From Duganella sp. CF402 (GTDB taxonomy: Bacteria; Pseudomonadota; Gammaproteobacteria; Burkholderiales; Burkholderiaceae_D): 64,000 nt of DNA. Positions 33,519 through 41,883 of the stretch are shown piece after piece; the stretch's first letter is position 1; each line of letters opens with the position of its first letter. The stretch is from assembly GCF_900109645.1 (NCBI RefSeq), contig NZ_FOBG01000002.1, positions 248,001-312,000 on the forward strand. The letters are read 5' to 3'. The notes under the pieces were generated by a model that ran no database searches, was not told the origin of the DNA, and saw nothing but the letters and a program-made list of their open reading frames with translations. A program made the position numbers and the translations under genes.

Positions 33519-34289
33519 ATGCTGGCCCTGTTGCTGGGTGTACTCGCCGCCATGATCGGCGGCGCCGGGTTCGTCTCCCGGCACGAACCCCAAGACCGTC
33601 CCAAGGACCAGTACGAGATGCCGCAGAGCCTGCTGGGCGGGGGCGGCGCGTACGTGCAGTCGGTCAAGCTGGAGCCGTTTTCCGAGCTCAAGTACAAGCA
33701 CATCGTGCGGCAAGCGTTCGACTACAGCTGCGGCTCGGCCGCGCTGGTCACCATCCTCAACTACCACCTCGGCGTGATGGTCAATGAGCAGCAGGCGATG
33801 GAAGGCATGCTGGACAAGGGCGAGAAGGACAAGATCATCGAGCGGCGCGGCTTTTCCCTGCTCGACATGAAGCGCTACGTCGGCTCGCTGGGCATGAACG
33901 GCGCCGGCTTCAAGGCCGAGATCAAGGACTTGATGACGCTGGACGAACCGGCCATCGTGCCGATCGACTATGCCGGCTCCAAGCACTTCGTGGTGCTGCG
34001 CGGCATCCGCGACGGCGTGGTCTACATCGCCGATCCATCGGCCGGCAACATCGTGTTTTCGGTCGAGGAATTCGCCCGCTGGTGGGACAAGAACACCCTG
34101 TTCATCATCTCCCCGGCCAAGGGCCAGGCGCCGGTGCGGCAACTGGCGCTGAACGATCTGGAACTAGGCGTGGTCGACATGGACCGCGTTACCGGCAAGG
34201 GGCGCCAAGACCCTTTGAGCAATGCCGCCCAGCTGCTGATGCGCGCCGCCAATTCGGGCGCGGCCGGCACCTGGATGCGCCACAACTAA
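33519..34289 (+). CDS. Membrane-anchored C39 (double-glycine-type) cysteine peptidase
   Basis: A 256-aa protein. Residues 1-18 (MLALLLGVLAAMIGGAGF) are a signal anchor, placing the catalytic domain in the periplasm. The C39 triad is visible: Cys71 in DYSCGSAALVTIL, His156 in SKHFVVLRG, and Asp172 in YIADPS. Unlike bacteriocin-processing C39 domains it is not fused to an ABC transporter. It is the first gene of a six-gene operon diverging from five genes for exported proteins with ELSxVxGxDG motifs, its obvious candidate substrates. It resembles FilB of the Acinetobacter Fil set as I recall it. GAGGA precedes the start. Confidence 0.88.
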   Translation: MLALLLGVLAAMIGGAGFVSRHEPQDRPKDQYEMPQSLLGGGGAYVQSVKLEPFSELKYKHIVRQAFDYSCGSAALVTILNYHLGVMVNEQQAMEGMLDKGEKDKIIERRGFSLLDMKRYVGSLGMNGAGFKAEIKDLMTLDEPAIVPIDYAGSKHFVVLRGIRDGVVYIADPSAGNIVFSVEEFARWWDKNTLFIISPAKGQAPVRQLALNDLELGVVDMDRVTGKGRQDPLSNAAQLLMRAANSGAAGTWMRHN

Positions 34290-34312
34290 TCCCCCTCTCA
34301 CAAGGAAGTCCC

Positions 34313-35317
34313 ATGATGTTACGCACCATATCCCTTGCCGTAGTCATCGCGTTTGCCGCCGCCCCGGCGCTGGCGCAACAAGCCAGCCAGCCTGCTACCG
34401 CCGACGCCGCGCGCGACGCACTCGCAAAAAAAGAAGGCGAAGGCGACCAGAGCGCCCTGCTCAAGCAAACCCTGACGGCAGTCGACAAGCAATACACCCT
34501 GATCCGCCGCAACCAGCTGTCGGTAACCTACGACTTCAGCTACAGCTACATCGGCGAAGACCGCATCGTCACCGACATCGGCAACGGCAGCGCCACCCTG
34601 TTCAACATCGAGAACAACAACTCGCACACGGTGACCAACACCTTCTCGGCCGACTACGGCGTGCGCGACAACCTGACCGCCAACGTCACCCTGCCATTGA
34701 TCTCGCGCTATGCCGACACCGCCGCCCGCAGCGGCATGTCGAACTCGATCGGCGACATCGGCATCGGCGCGCGCTGGCAGCCGTTCGAGGCCAAGCGCGA
34801 CCAGCCCGGCCTGACCGTCACCAGCAATGTGCGCCTGCCAACCGGCCGCAGCCCGTTCAAGATCATCGCCGGCAGCGGCGAAGCGACCGGCAGCGGCGTC
34901 GGCGCCGCCACGGTCGGCCTCAACGTCAACAAGATCGTCGACCCGGTTGCGCTGTTCGGCTCGGTGAACTTCACCGCCAGCCTGCCGGCCAAGAACCTGT
35001 GGCAAGTCAACGGCTCGCGCATCCTGACCCGTGTGGCGCCGGGACCGAGCGTGGGCTTCGGCCTCGGCTTCGCGTACGCGCTGTCGTACGGCATCTCGAC
35101 CACCATCTCCTTCCAGGAAGCGATTTCGGCCGGCACCAAGCTGCGCTTCGCCGACGGCCTGGAAGCCAAGACCCATATGCAGACCTCGGGCATTCTGAAC
35201 CTCGGCCTGGGCTACCGCATCTCGCCCAAGACCACGGTCAACTTCTCGGTCGGCATCGGCCTGACGCCGGACTCGCCTAACCTGATCGTTGGCATGAACC
35301 TGCCGTTGAGCTTCTGA
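34313..35317 (+). CDS. Outer-membrane beta-barrel protein (transporter-like, PF13557 type)
   Basis: A 334-aa exported protein. The signal peptide (ISLAVVIAFAAAPALA) is followed by a helical or coiled segment (ATADAARDALAKKEGEGDQSALLKQTL). Alternating amphipathic strands then follow to a C-terminal Phe (NLIVGMNLPLSF), typical of outer-membrane barrels. The closest fold I recognise is the 'meta-pathway phenol degradation'/transporter group. It starts 23 bases after the peptidase gene (AAGGAAG ribosome site) and overlaps the FadL-like gene by one base. It could be the exit pore of the cluster. Confidence 0.8.
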   Translation: MMLRTISLAVVIAFAAAPALAQQASQPATADAARDALAKKEGEGDQSALLKQTLTAVDKQYTLIRRNQLSVTYDFSYSYIGEDRIVTDIGNGSATLFNIENNNSHTVTNTFSADYGVRDNLTANVTLPLISRYADTAARSGMSNSIGDIGIGARWQPFEAKRDQPGLTVTSNVRLPTGRSPFKIIAGSGEATGSGVGAATVGLNVNKIVDPVALFGSVNFTASLPAKNLWQVNGSRILTRVAPGPSVGFGLGFAYALSYGISTTISFQEAISAGTKLRFADGLEAKTHMQTSGILNLGLGYRISPKTTVNFSVGIGLTPDSPNLIVGMNLPLSF

Positions 35318-36918
35318 TGAAACAGCTTGCCATTGCCGCCGCCGTTGCCGGCACGCTCAGCGTGTCCTTGCCGGCTTACGCCGCGCTGACCGAAAACCTC
35401 ACCACCAGCGTGGTTGCAATGGCGATGGGGAACGCGGTGACGGCCGACCCGCCGGGCATCGCCTCGATCCACTTCAACCCGGCCGGCCTGGCGCGGCTGG
35501 AGGGCGACAGCGAAAGCATCCACAACTTCGTGGCCTCGATCCGCACCAGCGCCCGCTTCACGCCGGGCGAAGGCTTCGACGTCGGCGGCTGGCGCGACGA
35601 CCCGCTGTCCAATACCTCCACCGGACCGGTCAAGCAGATCATGTACGTGCCCGGCTACGGCATGCCGGGCTGGCGCCTGCCGGCGGTGGCCGTGCCCGGT
35701 ATCGGCATGGCGTGGAACAAGCCCGGCTCGCCGTGGACCTTCGCCACCGACAGCTATATGTCGCAGGCCATGAGCCTGGACCGCACCACCGATCCCAACG
35801 ATCCGGGCCAGTACCAGGGCCGCCAGCAGCAGATCCAGCGCCTGGTGTATGCGGCGCCGTCGGTCGGCTACAAATATTCCGACACCCTGCGCTTCGGCGT
35901 CTCGGTGCCGATCGCGCACGCAGCCTTCGTGGTCGACACCAATATGCGCTTCCCGAATGAACTGCTGGGCGTGTTCGGCCAGCTGCAGAAAGGCTGGTGC
36001 CCGGAAAACGGCGGCAACATCATCGACGTGTTCGGCTTCGGCGTGTGCGGCGGCGGCAAGGACGGCATGGTCAGCCCGTTCAAGAAGGCCGCCAATATGC
36101 GGCTGGAACTGACCGCGCCGTTCGATCCCACCATCAACCTCGGCGTGCTGTGGGAGCCGTCGCCCAGGTTCGCGCTGGGCGTGGTGTACCAGGGCGGCTC
36201 CAAGACCCACTACACCGGCAGCTATGTGTTCAAGGCCGAGCCCATGCTGCGCAACTTCGTGCGCGGCATGAACGCCAGCCTGCTGGGACCGATCGCCGGC
36301 GCGGTGCTGGGCTTCCCGTCGTCCATTCCGGCCGAACAAAAGGGCAATATGAGCGCCAACATCCCCTTCCCTGCGCACGTGCAGGTGGGCGTCAAGCTCA
36401 AGCCCATCAAATACATCCAGCTCAATGTGGACGCCAGCTACGCGCGCTGGAGCGACTGGGACGCGCTGCGCTTCCAGTTCGACCAGAGCGTCAAGCTGCT
36501 GGAAGTGGCGCGCCTGTATGGCATCCCGGATTCGGGCAAGCTGATCATCCCGCGCGGCTACAAGAGCGTGGTCAACTTCGCCTACGGCCTGCAACTGAAT
36601 CCGCTCGACAAACTGTCGATCCGGCTCGGCTACGAGCCGCGCAAGACCTCGATCCCGGCCGACAAGATCGACCTGCTGGCGCCGCTGCCGGACACCAAGC
36701 TGCGCAGCGTGGGCATCGGCTACAAGATCAGCAAGAACATGGACATCAGCGTGACCGGGTCCTACATGACCGGCAAGTTCTACACGCCGGCCAACACCAG
36801 CTGCAATATGAACTGCAACACCTTCCTCAACATTATCTACAACCCGTACGCGGGACAAAATGTCGGCGGCGATATCCACGTCCGCTACTTCGGTTTCGAA
36901 TTGAACAAGCGTTTCTGA
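35317..36918 (+). CDS. FadL/TodX-family outer-membrane protein
   Basis: A 533-aa exported barrel. The signal peptide ends in LPAYA. NPAGLARLEG near residue 50 is the hallmark FadL/TodX block, followed by many beta strands and a C-terminal aromatic-strand end (RYFGFELNKRF). FadL proteins import hydrophobic compounds; here the gene is embedded between a C39 peptidase/barrel pair and a DUF2059 gene, so a role in the cluster's surface assembly is possible. It overlaps the preceding stop (TGATG). Confidence 0.87.
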   Translation: MKQLAIAAAVAGTLSVSLPAYAALTENLTTSVVAMAMGNAVTADPPGIASIHFNPAGLARLEGDSESIHNFVASIRTSARFTPGEGFDVGGWRDDPLSNTSTGPVKQIMYVPGYGMPGWRLPAVAVPGIGMAWNKPGSPWTFATDSYMSQAMSLDRTTDPNDPGQYQGRQQQIQRLVYAAPSVGYKYSDTLRFGVSVPIAHAAFVVDTNMRFPNELLGVFGQLQKGWCPENGGNIIDVFGFGVCGGGKDGMVSPFKKAANMRLELTAPFDPTINLGVLWEPSPRFALGVVYQGGSKTHYTGSYVFKAEPMLRNFVRGMNASLLGPIAGAVLGFPSSIPAEQKGNMSANIPFPAHVQVGVKLKPIKYIQLNVDASYARWSDWDALRFQFDQSVKLLEVARLYGIPDSGKLIIPRGYKSVVNFAYGLQLNPLDKLSIRLGYEPRKTSIPADKIDLLAPLPDTKLRSVGIGYKISKNMDISVTGSYMTGKFYTPANTSCNMNCNTFLNIIYNPYAGQNVGGDIHVRYFGFELNKRF

Positions 36919-36937
36919 TTTACTTGAAGGAGCACAC

Positions 36938-37483
36938 ATGAAAAAAGCCAAACACGGTCTGATACTGCTGGCCCTGAGCGCGGCCTGCCTGAGCGTCCAC
37001 GCCGCTGCGCCGGTATCCCCGGCCAAGCAGGCGCTGGTCGACCAGGTCCTCAAACTGTGGAACATCGACAGCATCGGCCAGTCCATGCTGCAAGTGCCGG
37101 TGGCCGATGCAGTACAACAGGCGCGCGCCATGCTGCAGGGCCGCGCCGCGCCGGAGAAACGTGACGCCGCCATGACCGACATCGTCGGCGAAGCCAAGCA
37201 GTTCATGGCCGATGCCACACCGATCACGCGCGCCAGCGCCGACAAACTGATCCCTACCACCATCGCCCCCCTGCTGGCCGAGCGCTACACCGAGGAAGAA
37301 CTCAAGCAGCTGATCGCCATCCTGGAATCGCCGGTGAAGAAAAAATTTGAAGCCATGCTGCCGGAAATGCAGAAAACCCTGGGCGAAGGCGTGGCGGCCG
37401 ACACCCGTGCGGTGATCGATCCCAAGCTGCAGGGCCTGAAAGAAAAAATCGGCCTGCGCCTGCGCGCTGCGGTCACGCCATGA
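36938..37483 (+). CDS. DUF2059 periplasmic protein
   Basis: A 181-aa exported helical protein. The signal peptide (LILLALSAACLSVHAAA) is followed by a helical domain (KQALVDQVLKLWNID, ERYTEEELKQLIAILESPVKKKFEAM), the latter being the characteristic DUF2059 block. Function unknown in the family; it may be a periplasmic chaperone-like helper here. A GAAGGAG site precedes it, and its stop overlaps the start of the AraC gene (ATGA). Confidence 0.87.
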   Translation: MKKAKHGLILLALSAACLSVHAAAPVSPAKQALVDQVLKLWNIDSIGQSMLQVPVADAVQQARAMLQGRAAPEKRDAAMTDIVGEAKQFMADATPITRASADKLIPTTIAPLLAERYTEEELKQLIAILESPVKKKFEAMLPEMQKTLGEGVAADTRAVIDPKLQGLKEKIGLRLRAAVTP

Positions 37484-38484
37484 CGTACTCTTCCGCCCTG
37501 CATCTGGTGCGCGGCGTGAAATCGCGCCTGGCGCAATCCGGCGTGCAGGCAGAATCGCTGTTCGCGCAGGCCGGCCTGGACGAAGGCGACGGCCTCGCCT
37601 GCGACGCGCTCACGCTGTCGGACAAACTGAGCCACCTGTGGGAACTGCTGGTGGCGCAATCGGGCGACCCGCTGATCGGGCTGAAAATCTCGACTCCGCA
37701 CCGGCTCGGCTGGCTGGGCGTGATGGGCCACATCATGCTGGTGTCGCCGACCGTGCAAAGCTCGATCGAACGCTGCCACGGCAACACCCGCGTCGGCCTG
37801 CTGCTGCCGGGCGCCCAGCGCGCCGTGCCGCAGCAGCGCTACGACTTCGTCTGGTGCGTACTGCTGCGTTCCTTGCGCTGCGCGGCGGGCCGCGACGACA
37901 TCGCGCCGGTGGTGGTGGAATACAACTTTCCGGAGCCGGACTACGCCCACGTATTTGAAGAAACCTTCGGTTGCCCGGTGCGCTTCGGCATGCAGCACAA
38001 CGTGATGGAATTTTCCGACACCGACCTGGTCTCGGCGCTGCCGGCCGCGCCGCCGCTGGCCAATGGCGGCGGCGAGCACGTACTGGCCACGCTGGCGTCG
38101 GCGCAGCCGCCGACCTTCAGCGCCAAAGTGCAAGCGCTGCTGGCCAGCCTGCTGCCGAAAGGGCCGCCGCACCGCGACGACGTGGCGGCGCAAATGATGA
38201 TGAGCGAGCGCACCCTGCAGCGGCGGCTGGCCGAGGAAGGCACCAGCTTTACCAACCTGGTCGACGACACCCGGCGCGAGCTGGCGCGGCAATCGCTGAG
38301 CGCGGGCGAACTGTCGCTGAAAATGCTGAGTTTCCAGCTCGGCTTTTCCGAGCCGAGCGCGTTCTACCGCGCGTGCAAGCGCTGGTTCGGCATGGCGCCG
38401 TCCGACATCCAGCACCTGGCGCACCAGCCGGGGCCAGGGCCGGACGTGCTGCAGGCGCCGGTCAAGCCGCGCAAAACCGCATAA
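37480..38484 (+). CDS. AraC-family regulator with Arabinose_bd-type N-terminal domain (OruR-like)
   Basis: A 334-aa transcription factor. Residues 1-200 fit the PF12625 'arabinose-binding' effector domain seen in OruR/ArgR-like AraC proteins (LGWLGVMGHIMLVSPTVQSSIE). Residues 230-320 are the double helix-turn-helix (VAAQMMMSERTLQRRLAEEG, SFQLGFSEPSAFYRACKRW). It is translationally coupled to the DUF2059 gene and lies within the operon, so it most likely controls the cluster, perhaps through the AT-rich inverted repeat at 33089. Confidence 0.9.
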   Translation: MTYSSALHLVRGVKSRLAQSGVQAESLFAQAGLDEGDGLACDALTLSDKLSHLWELLVAQSGDPLIGLKISTPHRLGWLGVMGHIMLVSPTVQSSIERCHGNTRVGLLLPGAQRAVPQQRYDFVWCVLLRSLRCAAGRDDIAPVVVEYNFPEPDYAHVFEETFGCPVRFGMQHNVMEFSDTDLVSALPAAPPLANGGGEHVLATLASAQPPTFSAKVQALLASLLPKGPPHRDDVAAQMMMSERTLQRRLAEEGTSFTNLVDDTRRELARQSLSAGELSLKMLSFQLGFSEPSAFYRACKRWFGMAPSDIQHLAHQPGPGPDVLQAPVKPRKTA

Positions 38485-38496
38485 AAGGAGAACAAG

Positions 38497-39177
38497 ATGG
38501 GATGGCTATCGAGCAACCAAAATAAATCGATGCTGGGTCAGCTGCTGGTCAAACAGAAGCTGATTACCGAAGAACAGCTGGCCAGCGCGATTGAACTGCA
38601 ACGCAAGACCGGTCAGCGCCTGGGCGACATCTTTGCCGACCTGAACCTGATCACCCAGGAACACATCGAAAACGCCCTGCGCAAGCAGCGGCGTTTGCGG
38701 ATGGCGGCAGCGATCGCCACCTCGCTGCTGGCGCCGCTGGAAACCTACGCGGCATCAGCCTTGCCGGCAGCCGCACTGACCGCCAGCGCGCCCGTCAGCA
38801 CCCGCGCCCTGCGCGCCCTGAGCGACGAAGAACTGGGCGACACCGCCGCGCAGGGCCTGAGCGACGACCTGGTCAACGCCGTCAAACACGCCAAAGGCAA
38901 TAACCTGGAAGTCGTAGGTGAGATCAGCAAGCTGCTGAATCCGGTGCTAGGCTTCCTTGAAGCCGACACCACGATGAAAAACGTGGTCTACGACCCGAGC
39001 AAGGCGGCCGCCACCATCAACAAAGACGGCTCGCTGACCCTGAGCCTGCCGTCCTCGATCGGCGAAATCGCCTTCAACAACATCCGCGTGAAAGGCACCG
39101 AGGGCAGCAGCTTCGGCAGCATCTCCATCAAAGGCATCGACCTGACCGGCACCACCATCACCCTCGGTTTCCACTAA
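38497..39177 (+). CDS. GspE-N/MshEN-like domain fused to a FilA-like passenger
   Basis: A 226-aa protein with an unusual layout. Residues 10-65 (LGQLLVKQKLITEEQLASAI, LGDIFADLNLITQEHIENAL) read as a GspE-N/MshEN-type domain normally found on secretion or pilus ATPases and c-di-GMP-binding proteins. A hydrophobic stretch follows (MAAAIATSLLAPLETYA, 69-85), then LRALSDEELGDTAAQG (105-120), a variant of the cluster's motif. The C-terminus FGSISIKGIDLTGTTITLGFH lines up with the end of the 169-aa secreted proteins. No ATPase domain is present. It ends the operon, 12 bp after the AraC gene. Confidence 0.82.
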   Translation: MGWLSSNQNKSMLGQLLVKQKLITEEQLASAIELQRKTGQRLGDIFADLNLITQEHIENALRKQRRLRMAAAIATSLLAPLETYAASALPAAALTASAPVSTRALRALSDEELGDTAAQGLSDDLVNAVKHAKGNNLEVVGEISKLLNPVLGFLEADTTMKNVVYDPSKAAATINKDGSLTLSLPSSIGEIAFNNIRVKGTEGSSFGSISIKGIDLTGTTITLGFH

Positions 39178-39179
39178 AG

Positions 39180-39237
39180 TTCGGGGTCAGAGCCGACAAT
39201 CGGACACGCATGTCCGATTGTCGGCTCTGACCCCGAA
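39180..39237. repeat. Perfect 27-bp inverted repeat with 4-base loop
   Basis: The left arm 39180-39206 (TTCGGGGTCAGAGCCGACAA then TCGGACA) is the exact reverse complement of the right arm 39211-39237, around the loop CGCA. It sits between convergent genes and may terminate both transcripts by structure alone. The GGGGTCAGAGCC core resembles REP-type elements mobilised by RAYT transposases in related genomes, which is recollection, not proof. Confidence 0.9.
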
Positions 39238-39242
39238 TTTGC

Positions 39243-40871
39243 TTACTTGGCGTTGCGGGGGACGGCGAAGGCGTCGCCGGCTTTCCATTCGGGCAGCTTG
39301 GCACCGTTGGCGATCAGGCGGCCCAGGTTGAGCGTGTATTGCGCCGTCTGTACCATCCCCGACAGGTCCCAGCTTGGATCGTATTCATCATCGGCCTGAT
39401 GGTAGCGCTTGCCGTAGGCTTGCTGCTTCACTTTCGCACCTTCCGGGTCTTTCACGTAATCGCGGCCCGAGCTGATCGAGAACGCTGGTACGCCGTTCTT
39501 GGCGAAGTTGAAGTGGTCGCTGCGGAAGTAGCCACCCGCCAGGTCCGGCTTGGCGTCCGCGATGCGCATGCCCATGCCTTTGGCCGCCGTCTCGGCCAGC
39601 TTGCCCAGCTCGGTGCGCTCGCTGCCTTGGGTGCCGATGTCACGCGTGGTGCCGATGAAGTTCAGGCTGTCCAGGTTCAGGTTGGCGGCCGTTTTCGCCA
39701 GCGGCCACAGCGGCGACGAGGCGTAGGCTGCGCTGCCCAGCAAGCCCTGCTCTTCCGCCGCCACCCACAGGAACATCTGGCTGCGCTTGGCCGGGAACTG
39801 GCGCGCCTGCTCGGCCATCGCCAGCAGCGCCGCCGAGCCGGAGGCGTTGTCGACCGCGCCGTTGAAGATGGTGTCGCCCTTGTCGCCCTGCTTGCCCAAA
39901 TGGTCCCAGTGCGCGCTGTAGATCACCACTTCATCCTTCAGTTTTGGATCGGTGCCCGGCACCACGGCGGCGACGTTGAATTGCTCAACCTTGCGCATTT
40001 CGGCCTTCATTTCGCCATTCAGCTTGGCGGCCAACGCCACCGGCTTGAAGTCTTTCCTTTCGGCTGCCGCACGCAGCGCGTCCAGATCTTGTCCGGCGGC
40101 GGTGAACAGCGCGCGCGCCGTGTCGTCGGTAATCCAGCCTTGCAACGGCGAGCCCAGGGTGCCGGCCGCCAGCTGGAAGCGCTCCACGCCGGCCCAGCTA
40201 TTCTGGATCACGCTCCAGCCGTACGACGCAGTCGGCGTGGTGTGGATCAGCAGCACGCCAGCCGCGCCCTGGCGCTGGGCTTCTTCAAACTTGTAGGTCC
40301 AGCGGCCGTAGTAGGTCAGGCCCTTGCCGTTGAAGCGGTTCGGCTGCTCGGCGGTCGGCTGCGGGTCGTTGACCATCATGACCAGCACTTTGCCCTTCAG
40401 GTCCATGCCCTTGAAGTCATTCCACTGCTCGTCCGGCGCGGTGATGCCGTAACCAACGAACACCAGCTCCGCATTGAAGCTGTGCACGGCGGTCGCATCG
40501 CCCGGCGCAAACACCCAATCCTTGCCAAAGGCGATATCCAGCGCCTTGCCGCCCGCTTCCAGTTTCAGCGTGCTCTCGGCCGGCTGGGTCTTCACGCCCG
40601 CGATCTGCACCGACTGGCGGAAGCTGTTGCCATTGCCCGGCTTGAGGCCCAGCGCCAGCGCCTGCGATTCCAGGTAGGCCACGGTCAAATCACCGCCGCG
40701 CTGGCCGGTGCCGCGTCCTTCCAGCATGTCGCTGGCCAGGAACGACAGGTGAGCGCGCAGCGGCGCTTCCTGCACGAGGGCGGTCTTGCCCGCGTCTGCG
40801 TGGGCCGGGAATGCCAGCGCCAGGCTCATGGCCAGCGCGGAGGCAACGTAGGATGGGTTCATTTTTTTCAT
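39243..40871 (-). CDS. Secreted M28-family zinc metallopeptidase
   Basis: A 542-aa exported peptidase. The signal peptide (SYVASALAMSLALAFPAHA) is followed by a protease-associated (PA) region and the M28 catalytic domain. Zinc and catalytic residues are visible in YSAHWDHLG, GAVDNASGSAALLAMAEQA and VAAEEQGLLGS, with a late ligand in YFRSDHFNFAKNG. It is probably an aminopeptidase acting in the periplasm or medium. The ATG at 40871 follows AGGACATC; the frame opens at 40952, which would overlap the divergent gluQ. Confidence 0.92.
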   Translation of the reverse strand: MKKMNPSYVASALAMSLALAFPAHADAGKTALVQEAPLRAHLSFLASDMLEGRGTGQRGGDLTVAYLESQALALGLKPGNGNSFRQSVQIAGVKTQPAESTLKLEAGGKALDIAFGKDWVFAPGDATAVHSFNAELVFVGYGITAPDEQWNDFKGMDLKGKVLVMMVNDPQPTAEQPNRFNGKGLTYYGRWTYKFEEAQRQGAAGVLLIHTTPTASYGWSVIQNSWAGVERFQLAAGTLGSPLQGWITDDTARALFTAAGQDLDALRAAAERKDFKPVALAAKLNGEMKAEMRKVEQFNVAAVVPGTDPKLKDEVVIYSAHWDHLGKQGDKGDTIFNGAVDNASGSAALLAMAEQARQFPAKRSQMFLWVAAEEQGLLGSAAYASSPLWPLAKTAANLNLDSLNFIGTTRDIGTQGSERTELGKLAETAAKGMGMRIADAKPDLAGGYFRSDHFNFAKNGVPAFSISSGRDYVKDPEGAKVKQQAYGKRYHQADDEYDPSWDLSGMVQTAQYTLNLGRLIANGAKLPEWKAGDAFAVPRNAK

Positions 40872-40938
40872 GATGTCCTGTGGGCTGATGTAATCAAGGC
40901 GGGATTTCCGCGCGCACATTGTATGCGAAAATATCGGC

Positions 40939-41841
40939 ATGACTGTCCGCAACTCCTACATCGGCCGCTTCGCGCCCTCGCCCACCGGCCCCCTGCATCT
41001 CGGTTCGCTGGTGGCCGCCATTGCCAGCTATCTCGACGCCAAGGCCCACCACGGCCAGTGGCTGGTGCGCATTGAAGACGTGGACGGCGCCCGCAATGTG
41101 CACGGCGCCGACGATCACATCCTCGCCTCGCTGCAACGCTGCGGCATGCATTGGGATGGCGAGGTGACGTGGCAAACCAAGCGCTACGCGCTGTACCAGC
41201 ACGCGCTGGAGCAGCTCGGCGAGCTGGTCTACCCCTGCGGCTGCTCGCGCCGCGAGATCGCCGATTCGCAGGTCAACCAGGTGACGCATCACAATCAGGC
41301 GCTGATCTATCCCGGCACCTGCCGCAACGGCCTCGCCCCCGGCAAGGTCGGCCGCGCGCTGCGCGTCAAGGTGCCGCTATCGCCACACTGCGTGCCCGCG
41401 TTTGAAGACCGCTGGGCCGGCCACTACAGCCAGGACCTGACCGCCGAAGTGGGCGACTTCATCATCCGCCGCGCCGACGGCTACTGGGCCTACCAGCTGG
41501 CGGTGGTGGTGGACGATGGCGCGCAAGGCATCACCGATATCGTGCGCGGCGTCGACTTGCTCGATTCCACGCCACGCCAGTTGTACCTGCAACAGGTGCT
41601 GGGCCTGCCGCAGCCGAGCTACCTGCATGTGCCGGTGGTGCTCAACGAGGCCGGCGACAAGATGTCCAAGCAAACCGGCGCCATCGCTTTCGACGACGGC
41701 AGCGATCCGCAGCAACTATTGCAAAAGGCCATGCTGCCAGCTGCGCGCTTCCTCGGGCTGGACTTGCAGGCCGACAGCATCGAAGCGTTCTGGCGCGCAG
41801 CCGTTCCTGCATGGGCGCAACTGTTGCAGCGCCACGCCTGA
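40939..41841 (+). CDS. gluQ: Glutamyl-Q tRNA(Asp) synthetase
   Basis: A 300-aa truncated GluRS paralogue that attaches glutamate to the queuosine of tRNA-Asp. The HIGH-type motif is HLGS (20-23) and the KMSKS-type motif is KMSKQ near residue 242. The zinc-type cysteines begin at YPCGCSR. The anticodon-binding domain is missing, as expected for GluQ, and the length is right for the family. Confidence 0.95.
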   Translation: MTVRNSYIGRFAPSPTGPLHLGSLVAAIASYLDAKAHHGQWLVRIEDVDGARNVHGADDHILASLQRCGMHWDGEVTWQTKRYALYQHALEQLGELVYPCGCSRREIADSQVNQVTHHNQALIYPGTCRNGLAPGKVGRALRVKVPLSPHCVPAFEDRWAGHYSQDLTAEVGDFIIRRADGYWAYQLAVVVDDGAQGITDIVRGVDLLDSTPRQLYLQQVLGLPQPSYLHVPVVLNEAGDKMSKQTGAIAFDDGSDPQQLLQKAMLPAARFLGLDLQADSIEAFWRAAVPAWAQLLQRHA

Positions 41842-41883
41842 TGGCGTGCGCCGCGCAGCCGCACTTTTCCCTACACTGAAGCG

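Noticed and set aside
33308-33787. A 159-codon plus-strand frame overlapping the C39 peptidase start
   Set aside because: It continues out of frame into the peptidase gene and is Arg/Ala/Pro-rich without a domain.
39180-39237. An ordinary rho-independent terminator
   Set aside because: No T-tract follows either arm (only ATTT), and the 27-bp perfect stem is far longer than needed, so I list it as a repeat.
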